A DNA stretch of 64,000 bases from contig LNBX01000026.1 of the NCBI GenBank assembly GCA_001567275.1, forward strand, positions 128,056 through 192,055. Reading direction: 5' to 3'. Shown one piece after another: positions 18,416 through 26,278 of this stretch. The DNA comes from Bacteroidetes bacterium OLB10 (lineage in GTDB: Bacteria > Bacteroidota > Bacteroidia > AKYH767-A > OLB10). Position 1 is the stretch's first letter. Each line of letters starts with the position of its first letter. Under the pieces are notes generated by a model that saw nothing but the letters and a program-made list of their open reading frames with translations, ran no database searches and had not been told where the DNA came from. The position numbers and the translations under genes were made by a program.

Positions 18416-19381
18416 ATGAAAAAATATACTTTTTCCGAAAAGAAAGATACCCGTTCGGGGTTTGGAGCAGGACTGCTCGAATTAGGTAAAACCAATCCCA
18501 ATGTGGTGGCATTGTGTGCCGACCTCACAGGCTCGCTCAAGATGGATGCATTTCAGAAAGCATTTCCCGAAAGATTTTTTCAGTGTGGTATTGCCGAAGC
18601 CAACATGATGGGCATAGCAGCAGGTATGACCATTGGCGGAAAAATTCCTTTCACAGGAACGTTTGCCAATTTTTCTACAGGCAGAGTGTATGATCAGATA
18701 CGGCAGTCTATTGCCTATTCAGGAAAGAATGTAAAAATATGTGCTTCGCATGCAGGTCTCACATTGGGCGAAGACGGTGCCACCCATCAGATATTGGAAG
18801 ATATTGGCCTGATGAAAATGCTTCCCGGTATGGTTGTCATCAACCCATGCGACTATAATCAAACCAAAGCCGCCACCATTGCCATAGCCCAACACAAAGG
18901 GCCGGTGTATCTTCGTTTTGGCCGCCCTTCATGGCCGGTATTTATTCCTGAAAAAATGCCTTTTGAAATTGGCAAAGCCATCGTGCTCAGCGAAGGTGCC
19001 GATGTAAGCATTTTTGCAACAGGTCACCTCGTGTGGAAAGCCATTCAGGCAGGAGAGCAATTAGCCGAAATGGGCATCATTGCCGAAATAATAAATATTC
19101 ATACCATTAAACCATTGGACGAAAAAGCGGTCATACAGTCAGTGTCGAAAACCGGTTGTGTGGTAACAGCAGAAGAACATCAGTTGAACGGAGGTTTGGG
19201 CGACAGCATTTGTCAGTTGTTGAGCCGTCATCTTCCTACCCCTGTTGAAATGGTGGGCGTGAATGACAGCTTTGGCGAAAGCGGAACTCCTGAAGCACTG
19301 CTGGTAAAATACGGTCTCGACAGTAAGAATATTGTTGAAGCAGTAACCCGGGTTATGCAACGCAAAAAAGCACTGGTATAA
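18416..19381 (+). CDS. Transketolase, C-terminal subunit
   Basis: This 321-residue protein carries the pyrimidine-binding and C-terminal domains of transketolase: GIAEANMMGIAAGMTIGG for cofactor pyrimidine binding, then the TxxxRxG-like MVVINPCDYNQTK region. It complements the 16155-16997 subunit. The split format is known in Bacteroidota, archaea and some other bacteria, usually with both halves adjacent. Here a VWA gene intervenes. The stop lies 65 bp before the TTG start of the sigma factor. Confidence 0.93.
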   Translation: MKKYTFSEKKDTRSGFGAGLLELGKTNPNVVALCADLTGSLKMDAFQKAFPERFFQCGIAEANMMGIAAGMTIGGKIPFTGTFANFSTGRVYDQIRQSIAYSGKNVKICASHAGLTLGEDGATHQILEDIGLMKMLPGMVVINPCDYNQTKAATIAIAQHKGPVYLRFGRPSWPVFIPEKMPFEIGKAIVLSEGADVSIFATGHLVWKAIQAGEQLAEMGIIAEIINIHTIKPLDEKAVIQSVSKTGCVVTAEEHQLNGGLGDSICQLLSRHLPTPVEMVGVNDSFGESGTPEALLVKYGLDSKNIVEAVTRVMQRKKALV

Positions 19382-19446
19382 TTTACCGCTGCCTGCTTGC
19401 TGATCTTCAGGTTTGAGCATAATTTAAAAAAAAACTTTGTAACCTC

Positions 19447-19992
19447 TTGGAACATCAGGCAGACAACGAACTTCTACAGCTTTTCAAAAACGGCAACAGC
19501 CATTATGCTTTTAATTTAATCATAAAAAAATATCAGCAGCGCGTTTATACCCATGTCAGGCGAATGGTAATTGACCATGACGATGCCAGCGATCTTACTC
19601 AAAATACTTTTATCAAAGTATGGCATAACCTGCCTAAGTTCAGAGAAGACTCACAACTATTTACCTGGATTTACCGCATTGCTACCAACGAGTGTCTGAG
19701 TTTTCTTAAAAACAAACGCAAAAGATTTTTTCTTCCTATAGGTGATGTAGAGGGCGAACTCTCCGATAAACTGGCTCATGAACCTTCGCTAAAAGGTGAT
19801 GCTATAGAGATGAAACTTCAAAAAGCCTTACTCCTCTTACCGGAAAAGCAACGCCTGGTATTTAACATGCGCTACTATAATGAAATGAAATACGAAGACA
19901 TGAGCGAAGTACTGGGCACCTCTGTGGGAGCACTCAAAGCATCCTACCACCATGCCGTGCAGAAAATTGAAAATTATTTGACCTCGGATTAA
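19447..19992 (+). CDS. ECF sigma factor
   Basis: This 181-residue protein has a sigma-70 region 2 (ASDLTQNTFIKVWHNLPKF, FTWIYRIATNECL) and region 4 (LPEKQRLVFNMRYYNEMKYEDMSEVLG, GALKASYHHAVQKI), without regions 1 and 3, as in extracytoplasmic-function sigma factors. The start is a TTG at 19447. The two genes after it encode a single-helix membrane protein and a periplasmic helical protein, a typical sigma/anti-sigma/sensor set in Bacteroidota. The regulated genes are unknown. Confidence 0.9.
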   Translation: MEHQADNELLQLFKNGNSHYAFNLIIKKYQQRVYTHVRRMVIDHDDASDLTQNTFIKVWHNLPKFREDSQLFTWIYRIATNECLSFLKNKRKRFFLPIGDVEGELSDKLAHEPSLKGDAIEMKLQKALLLLPEKQRLVFNMRYYNEMKYEDMSEVLGTSVGALKASYHHAVQKIENYLTSD

Positions 19993-20016
19993 ACTTTTTT
20001 AAAAACCAAACATCAA

Positions 20017-20451
20017 ATGAATATGAATCAGGAAAACGATAACGAATTAAAAAAGAATGCGCCTTATCTGGCTTCGCTGGAAAAGAAAAACAGTTTTCAG
20101 GCTCCTGAAGGATTTTTTGAAGATTTGCCTTCAAAAATAGAGGACAAAATTCAGGCAGCAACAACTGAAAAAAAGCATACCTACGTTTCATTGCATTATG
20201 TGAAATATGCAGCAGCGGCCGTGGTGCTGCTGGTTGCAGGTTATTACTTTTATCCTTCAAAAACTATCCCGCAAAAAAATACTTTTACTGCATGGAATGT
20301 GGACTCGCTCACTGATGATGAGTTGCTGGATGAAATGAGCGATTTCCCGATTGAATACGAAACTGAAACGGTGGTTTCGAATGATGATGCAGATATTATA
20401 AACTATCTGATAGATAACAAAGTTGATATAACTGAAATAAATGGAATATAA
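20017..20451 (+). CDS. Probable anti-sigma factor, single-pass membrane protein
   Basis: This 144-residue protein has a cytoplasmic N-terminus with LEKKNSFQAPEGFFEDLPSK, one membrane helix near residues 65-80 (KYAAAAVVLLVAGYYF) and an acidic periplasmic tail. The layout and the position between an ECF sigma gene and a periplasmic protein suggest an anti-sigma factor. No zinc-binding HxxxCxxC signature is present, so the assignment rests on context. Confidence 0.65.
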   Translation: MNMNQENDNELKKNAPYLASLEKKNSFQAPEGFFEDLPSKIEDKIQAATTEKKHTYVSLHYVKYAAAAVVLLVAGYYFYPSKTIPQKNTFTAWNVDSLTDDELLDEMSDFPIEYETETVVSNDDADIINYLIDNKVDITEINGI

Positions 20452-20454
20452 AAT

Positions 20455-20928
20455 ATGAAAAAGTTAAAACTGTTTATGGTGATGGCATTCACTGCTGTCG
20501 CGATGGTTGCAAAAGCACAGCCCGGTGACCGTGCAGGCAACCGTTCAGAAAGAATGGAAACCATGAAAATCGGATTTCTGACCCAACAGCTTCACCTCAC
20601 CAGTGACGAAGCAAAAAGATTCTGGCCGGTGTATAACCAATATCAGGACGAGTTGCAGGCATTGCGCAAAAACCGCAAAGATGACAGGCAGGATGCAAAA
20701 GACAACTTTGCCAACATGAGCGACAAAGAAGCTGAAAAAGTGGTGGACGATGAAATTGCATTCCGCCAAAACGAATTGGATATTCTTAAAAAATATCATG
20801 CACAGTTTAAGCAGGTGCTGCCTATAAAAAAAGTAGCCTTGCTGTACCGCAGCGAAGAAGCATTTAAGCGTGAACTTTTGCAGCGGCTGCGTGATGGACG
20901 CAACGGAGGTGCCAAAAGACAACCTTAA
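20455..20928 (+). CDS. Periplasmic helical protein (Spy/CpxP-like layout)
   Basis: This 157-residue protein has a signal peptide (cleavage near AKAQ, residue 22) and is otherwise helical and highly charged. It contains FLTQQLHLTSDEAKRFWPVYN and RAGNRSERM-like blocks, the LTxxQ layout of Spy/CpxP-type periplasmic chaperones. Similar proteins are annotated in Bacteroidota as sensors of ECF sigma factors. With the preceding sigma and anti-sigma genes (2-3 bp apart from the latter) it likely senses envelope stress. Function is inferred. Confidence 0.7.
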   Translation: MKKLKLFMVMAFTAVAMVAKAQPGDRAGNRSERMETMKIGFLTQQLHLTSDEAKRFWPVYNQYQDELQALRKNRKDDRQDAKDNFANMSDKEAEKVVDDEIAFRQNELDILKKYHAQFKQVLPIKKVALLYRSEEAFKRELLQRLRDGRNGGAKRQP

Positions 20929-21261
20929 GAATACGGCAGCCGCAACAACACGGTTGTGGTTGCATTAAACCTTAAACTTTAAGCCTTCCGGAACCTTTTC
21001 CTGCAAACAGAAATAAATTCGTGTTATTCAATATGTGTGAGCACCGTTTAAGAGTCAAATAAAGTACTTACCTCTGAGTGAAACAGGCATTGTCAGGTAC
21101 AACCTGCCCTATCATTCGGGAAATAACCACCCAAAAGGTGCTCACTCCAAATCCCTGATTTTTGAAACCTTCACCCTACAAAAACGGCCATTTGTCAAAA
21201 AGTCCTTTTTCTTAGCAGGTATGAAGTTACTTTTACTTCCAATAAGAACAACAAACCTACC
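20929..21261 (+). other. 333-bp gap before apaG with a possible structured RNA
   Basis: No frame here looks coding. A 9-bp inverted repeat, GTGAGCACC at 21037-21045 and GGTGCTCAC at 21137-21145, encloses 91 nt that include a hairpin CAGGT-aca-ACCTG. The outline (closing stem, open middle, inner hairpin) could be a small RNA or a leader of apaG. I could not match it to a known RNA; it lacks the SRP GGAAG core. No promoter box or U-run is clear. Confidence 0.3.
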
Positions 21262-21657
21262 ATGTTTAATATGTCAACCGAAGTAACAGCAGGGATAAAA
21301 GTAACTGTAGAGACATTTTACCAGCCAACACATTCCAATCCCGGTCAGAATTATTATGTGTTCTCCTACCGCATTACCATTGCCAACGAAAGCGAAGAAG
21401 TTATTAAACTGAAACGAAGACACTGGTATATCATTGACAGCGACAATGCCAGACGCGAAGTAGAAGGCAAAGGCGTAGTGGGCGAACAACCTGTAATACA
21501 TCCGGGCGAACAGTACCGCTATGTTTCGGGATGCAACCTCAATACCGAAATAGGTAAAATGTATGGAACCTATCTGATGGAACGCGAAAGCGACAACAAA
21601 CTTTTCTATGTGAAAATACCGGAATTTAAAATGATAGTTCCTTCAAAATTGAATTGA
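21262..21657 (+). CDS. apaG: ApaG-domain protein
   Basis: This 131-residue protein is a full-length ApaG: VTAGIKVTVETFYQP, FSYRITIANESEE, KRRHWYIIDSD, EGKGVVGEQPVIHPGEQYRYVSG and GTYLMER are conserved along its beta sandwich. ApaG is a small beta-sandwich protein linked to Co/Mg tolerance in enterobacteria, though its biochemical role in Bacteroidota is not settled. The ATG at 21262 is used; a second ATG at 21271 is equally possible. A strong terminator follows at 21689. Confidence 0.9.
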   Translation: MFNMSTEVTAGIKVTVETFYQPTHSNPGQNYYVFSYRITIANESEEVIKLKRRHWYIIDSDNARREVEGKGVVGEQPVIHPGEQYRYVSGCNLNTEIGKMYGTYLMERESDNKLFYVKIPEFKMIVPSKLN

Positions 21658-21688
21658 TTTTTTAAATAATTATTTGGTTTGAATTTTA

Positions 21689-21717
21689 TAAAAAAGGGAC
21701 GGCAAGTCCCTTTTTTA
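21689..21717. terminator. Intrinsic terminator after apaG
   Basis: AAAAAAGGGAC and GTCCCTTTTTT flank a 4-5 nt loop (ggcaa). The GC stem followed by a T-run is a clear intrinsic terminator; the symmetrical A and T runs let it work in both directions. Confidence 0.85.
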
Positions 21718-21829
21718 TTGGGGTTAATACTCCTTCACGTAACTTAGGTTTATAACTTTAATCCCACTGATACTTGTTTTTATAAAACATACTCATTACA
21801 TTTATACCCACATTAAAAATCCACTACCA

Positions 21830-22045
21830 ATGAAAAAAGTTTCTCTGCCCCCCCCCCCCCGCGATTATCGCATTCTGTTTTTGTTAACTTCTGTGGCTAA
21901 TGCACAGCTCAACATTGCTGTTACCACCTCCGACTACCATGGATACCACATCAGTTGCTTTGGTATGCAAAACGGAAGCATCAGCCTCAGCGTAACACTG
22001 AGCAGCAAAATGAAAAGTTATAACGGAAGAATTTTATTTGAGTGA
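21830..22045 (+). pseudogene. N-terminal fragment of a SprB-repeat protein
   Basis: This is the start of a protein related to the one at 59537-61318: TSDYHGYHISCFGMQNGSIS matches TASDYNGYNITCFGMQNGSV there. It has a C13 run (21848-21860) followed by an arginine-bearing sequence. Trimming one C and adding one T to the T5 at 21878-21882 gives a better signal peptide (AIIAFCFLLTSVANAQ). After about 50 residues the homology breaks and a different tail, TLSSKMKSYNGRILFE, ends the frame at 22043-22045. Its other end survives at 22097-22240, so this is a rearranged, decayed copy. Confidence 0.6.
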
Positions 22046-22191
22046 TGAAAAATCTAACAACAATATGGTGCATTTTACTGACAAGTTATGTATGCAATGC
22101 ACAACAATGGCAGTGGGCAACTGCAGGTGTTGCAACAACAAAAATTAGAAGAGTTGTACCTGCACATCATTGCACTCGAAAAACGAATTAA
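22045..22191 (+). other. 48-codon frame with a signal-peptide-like start
   Basis: An ATG at 22045 overlaps the stop of the previous fragment (TGATG). It encodes MKNLTTIWCILLTSYVCNAQ, a convincing signal peptide, and then QQWQWATAG before degenerating to unrelated residues; the stop is at 22189. It looks like the 5' end of a third secreted-protein gene joined to the coiled-coil remnant. It is probably not expressed as a useful protein. Confidence 0.4.
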
Positions 22192-22240
22192 TACTCTGGA
22201 GAAAGAAAACAAAAAATTGAAATCTACCAAACTCAACTGA
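22097..22240 (+). pseudogene. C-terminal coiled-coil fragment of a SprB-type protein
   Basis: The frame ending at 22238-22240 reads LQQQKLEELYLHIIALEKRI and continues as a coiled coil. It matches the C-terminal coil of the protein at 59537-61318 (QMQKIEELTLYIIELNKKI). With the fragment at 21830 it is the other end of a deleted gene. It ends four bases before the next gene starts. Confidence 0.55.
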
Positions 22241-22243
22241 CAC

Positions 22244-23854
22244 ATGCAACGCATATTTCTATATATCCTGTTTTGTTTCACTGTGCTTCAAACCCGGGCA
22301 CAACAGCAGATTGTGCAACGATTTTATGAAAATACAGTACCTGGCCAATTGCTAAAAACTAACAATGGAAACTATATTCTCACGGGTGGGCAGTTTGTCC
22401 CTTCTATCAACCGCGAAATGGCTTTTTTTAGTGTTTTAGATTCTGTCGGAAATATAAACTATCAAACTTTTTATTCATTGTCAGGGTATCATCTGTCTAT
22501 TTTCAAATCAATCTTTACTTCAAACAATTCCATTGTCCATTTATGTTATATTCGGGAGCTGACAACGTTCAATCCTATTGGAATTGCATTCATAAAAACT
22601 GATCTTTCAGGCAACATTTTACTGAATAAAGTTTTCTATGCTTCTGGCCAAATAAAGGTATGTGACTTTGCATACAGCAGCGGAAATATTACTTTTTGCG
22701 GAGCCATTGACTATGGATATGTTACAACTCCTACTTTTTATTATCATAATCTTCGCTTCCTCATATTTCAAACCGATGATAATCTCAATTTAAATTGGGC
22801 TAAAGAATATCATAACAAAATAAAAGAAGCGTTTTATGAAATTGTTGCAACTTCTGATGGTGGAAATATTGTTCAGGGCATCAGTTATGACTCCGTACCT
22901 ACACCTGCCCGGTTGGATTTAGTTACAATGAAATTTGATGCATCAGGAAATATTGTATGGGCCAGGCAGGCAGGTAGTCCAACCTTCCCTCCTCAGGGAA
23001 TGACCGGAGTGCTAACAGGTAAGATTCGTGAATTTAACAATGGTGATATTCTAAATGCATTTAGTTGCATTTGGTACACCGGTTTAATAAATGGCAGCTA
23101 TGACATTATACTTCAAAAATTAGATAGCTCCGGCAATGAAATTGCAAGTTACCGATATGGTGACAACTCCTACGGAACTGAAAATTTAAGAGATATAATT
23201 ATTGATGACAATCAGAATATTCTTTTTACATCTCTTGGACTTCATATCAAGGCAAGGACTGATTTGACGCCAATATGGGTAAAGAATAATATGCTGTCGA
23301 ATATAAATCAAGGCAGTTACTTTGGTTTTTACAGTTTAATACATAACCCGGATGATTCTTACTCAGGAATTGCACATACAGGTACAAGTGTTCAAAATTT
23401 CCCTCCAAATATTAACAGAATATGCTTTATGAAAACAGATTCAACAGGCACCGGAGTATGTCAGCCATGGCCCCCTTACTATTTGTATATGCAACCAGAG
23501 CAGGTTGGTAATTTTAACATTATTTCTCAACTGAGTTCATATCCATTCAATTTATCCGACTCAAGCATTTCTCTTACGCCTTATGTATATACAATGCATG
23601 ATAGTGTTAATTGTCTCAGCTATTCATTGTTGAATGAAAATGACTTTAGTACTGTGAAAGTGCTCCCTACTGTTTTCAGCAACCATATTCAAATTCAACT
23701 CAGTCAAAAGCCCGATAACAACTGGTCTTATTCTTTATATGCCATAAACGGTAAAATGATAACTTCTCAAAAATTAGTTGAAGACATCACAATTTCTGAT
23801 TTCTCATCATTGTCAGAAGGCATTTATTTTCTGCAGGTAAAATCAAAAAAATGA
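22244..23854 (+). CDS. T9SS cargo protein, copy A1
   Basis: This 536-residue secreted protein has a signal peptide (MQRIFLYILFC, cleavage near TRAQ). It then has repeated 20-40 residue blades such as DSVGNINYQT and DASGNIVWARQ, which suggest a beta-propeller or sheet array. The end, LYAINGKMITSQKLV and ISDFSSLSEGIYFLQ, is a type IX sorting domain. The stop at 23852 lies just after A7 (23845-23851). Removing one A continues with NDSKYFKIIKQ and a stop overlapping the next ATG, exactly as in copy A2. Its first 73 bp are identical to copy A2 at 26280. Ligand or function is unknown. Confidence 0.75.
   Translation: MQRIFLYILFCFTVLQTRAQQQIVQRFYENTVPGQLLKTNNGNYILTGGQFVPSINREMAFFSVLDSVGNINYQTFYSLSGYHLSIFKSIFTSNNSIVHLCYIRELTTFNPIGIAFIKTDLSGNILLNKVFYASGQIKVCDFAYSSGNITFCGAIDYGYVTTPTFYYHNLRFLIFQTDDNLNLNWAKEYHNKIKEAFYEIVATSDGGNIVQGISYDSVPTPARLDLVTMKFDASGNIVWARQAGSPTFPPQGMTGVLTGKIREFNNGDILNAFSCIWYTGLINGSYDIILQKLDSSGNEIASYRYGDNSYGTENLRDIIIDDNQNILFTSLGLHIKARTDLTPIWVKNNMLSNINQGSYFGFYSLIHNPDDSYSGIAHTGTSVQNFPPNINRICFMKTDSTGTGVCQPWPPYYLYMQPEQVGNFNIISQLSSYPFNLSDSSISLTPYVYTMHDSVNCLSYSLLNENDFSTVKVLPTVFSNHIQIQLSQKPDNNWSYSLYAINGKMITSQKLVEDITISDFSSLSEGIYFLQVKSKK
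22245..22317 (+). repeat. 73-bp direct repeat, copy 1
   Basis: These 73 bp, which cover the signal-peptide region of gene A1, are identical to 26280-26352 at the start of gene A2. Beyond both edges the sequences differ. Identity at DNA level while the rest of the genes has diverged suggests gene conversion or a recent partial duplication. Confidence 0.85.
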
Positions 23855-23881
23855 TTCAAAGTATTTTAAAATTATAAAGCA

Positions 23882-26174
23882 ATGAAGAAACGATTATTAA
23901 TTAGCTTTATTTCCATATTTGGATTTGCAATAAACTCTATTGCACAAGATATAATTAATCCCTATTTATAATATAATCAAAGCGGAACACCAAATTTATT
24001 TTATCCAGTAGACTTCTCAGGAGGTAACATTTCCGCAAATTACGGCTTCACACGCCCAATGGTTTTTGGAGATGTGTCAAACTATCGCTCATCTCAAACA
24101 CAATCATATAAAGGTGAATATGAAATTTGTGTACGAAGACTCTTTTGGTGGCAACTTCTCGGTTTTAGTACTATTACCCCTTCTTCAAATTTTTGTTTTT
24201 CATATCAATATGAACTGGTATCCTTTCCTTTTACTATTAATTGTGCCTTTAATGATCCATATTACACTCAAATTAATTTGGATTGCATTCCTAACAGCCA
24301 AACTTTAAGAGAGTTATATCTTCCGGATCCATCCGTTTCTTTACTGGTTGATAACTCTAATGATTCTTATTGGGATTATACAATAAATAATTATAACTGG
24401 CCAAATAAATTGTTTAACAAAACTGAACTGACCCAAATCCCACTTTCAGGATTTTCATCAGGAGTTTTATCCTCAAGTGGCAGTACAAATATTATTGCTA
24501 ATACACTGGTATCTGCCGTTTTCAAGGTGATTTCAGGAGGCATAGGAAATTCAAATGGAGTTGAAGACAGGAAAATTATACCTCATAGTGTAATCAAGCA
24601 TACTATTAACCTGCATTGCGGATCAGATAAAAATTCGCCTGTTATTGCATCTTATACTTTTTTTTATGATAACACAAGAGGTAAAATGCGCTATTATCCT
24701 TTTGTTGATCAGAATTATCTAGGGAGCTTATCAACAGAACATGATGTGATATTTGTTCCGGAAATAATTACCAATGAACATAAAGATATTTATGGCGATT
24801 ATGATTATCCACATATTTATGATGATAATACAAACTCTGATATTATATTACCTGGTGGTGCTTTAAATTATTTTCCAACTGCAAATCTTCCTACTGGTTA
24901 TCAACTTTGTCAAAATCCTGGCTATGATGTGCCTTACCAATCGGATATATTTGCTGATGGAACTTTTTATTTACTACTTGTTTCCTTCACCTTATACTCT
25001 ATACTCAAGTCCATTAAGAAATGCTGGTGGTACTCATTTAGCTGGATATATTGCAAACGGACAGTCACAAGTAATCTCACGACCCGGCATCCGTCAATCG
25101 TATTTTATTGATCAAAATACCGACTTGAATATTATTAATCCAACTGAAAAAGTAATTTACAACCCCAGCGAAGCAACTATTACGGCCAATAATTTTATTT
25201 TCCCGCAGGGCTATACTTTTAAAACCATAAGAGGTGTTTATCCTTCAGGAAATGATGCACTGGCCGCACGCATACCCGAAAACGGCTGCAACTCATCTAC
25301 CGATTTAAGAGACGTGCCTGTGGTTACTGACTTAACTTCTGAAAACCCGGATGATGCTGCCAATTTTCCGCTCTCAACACAAGCACTTACAAAACACCTT
25401 TATGCTTCGCGATATTATATGGAAAACAACAGCAAAATTACCATTCAAAATTGTGTGCGTTTATTCGACTGTACTTTTGATGTAAAGCAAGGTGCAACAT
25501 TATTGTTTGATGATTATCCTACCCATTTGGGCAAAGAAGACCATAGTTATGACAGACAAGACTGCCGGTTTAAAATTCAAACTCTGGGTGGCGCAGTGTT
25601 GCGCAATTATGCAGATATTCAATATCTTCAAAATGGAAACATTACTCAAACCTATCCCCTGCACTACAAAGCAGTTAGCAAAATTTATGCAGGTAATGAT
25701 GTGGATTTAGATTCTGATGTGCCTAAGCAGGATTATGTAGTTAACAGCGGTGCCAATGTTACACTTCAGGCTAATGATGTTATTTATCTTGAACCCGGAT
25801 TTCATGCTCTCAGCGGAAGTATCTTTCATGCCATTGCTTCTTCACCAGGTACTTCTATTGCTCCATGCACTCCTTCTGCTTTTTCTCAAAGAATGGCTGC
25901 TACAACACAAAAAGAAAGTAAACCGTTGCCTGAATTTAAGATAAGTGTTTACCCCAACCCCACCAACGGAATTCTAAAGTTTCATAATGATTTTTTGCCA
26001 TTTATCGCGCAGCAACTCACCATTGAGGATGCTTTTGGAAGAGTGGTGTACAGCCGTAGCAAATATAACAGTATGGAGTCTATTGATTTTTCCTCACAAC
26101 CTGATGGAATGTATGTGGCATTAATCAGCAGCAACGGAATTACCTCTGCAGTTAAATTTATTGTGCAGCATTAG
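23882..26174 (+). pseudogene. Large T9SS cargo protein, copy B1, interrupted twice
   Basis: Reading starts at ATG 23882 (signal peptide ending SIAQDIINPYL) and meets an in-frame TAA at 23969-23971. It resumes in the same frame, shifts by one base at T5 (24964-24968) and ends at 26174. With T4 the join reads GTFIYYLFPSPYTLYSSPLRNAGG. The full protein would be about 760 residues: an unknown N-terminal half, a GEPGFHALSGSIFHAI-like motif (also in the GH16 protein), and a T9SS tail with KISVYPNPTNG. Apart from these two defects the frame is well kept, so either sequencing error or recent decay is possible. The ATG overlaps the repaired stop of A1, so A and B form a pair. Confidence 0.65.
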
Positions 26175-26278
26175 AGATTCATCTCATTTTAGGATGTTGT
26201 CTTCCTTCAGAATGTTGATGAATAAAATAAAGATGTATTTTAGTGGAAGAATTATCTTAGATTAAACTCAGATAAAAC

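Noticed and set aside
21037-21145. SRP RNA, tmRNA or 6S RNA
   Set aside because: It has neither the SRP GGAAG/GNAGC core nor a tRNA-like end, and 6S length does not fit well; kept only as an undefined structure.
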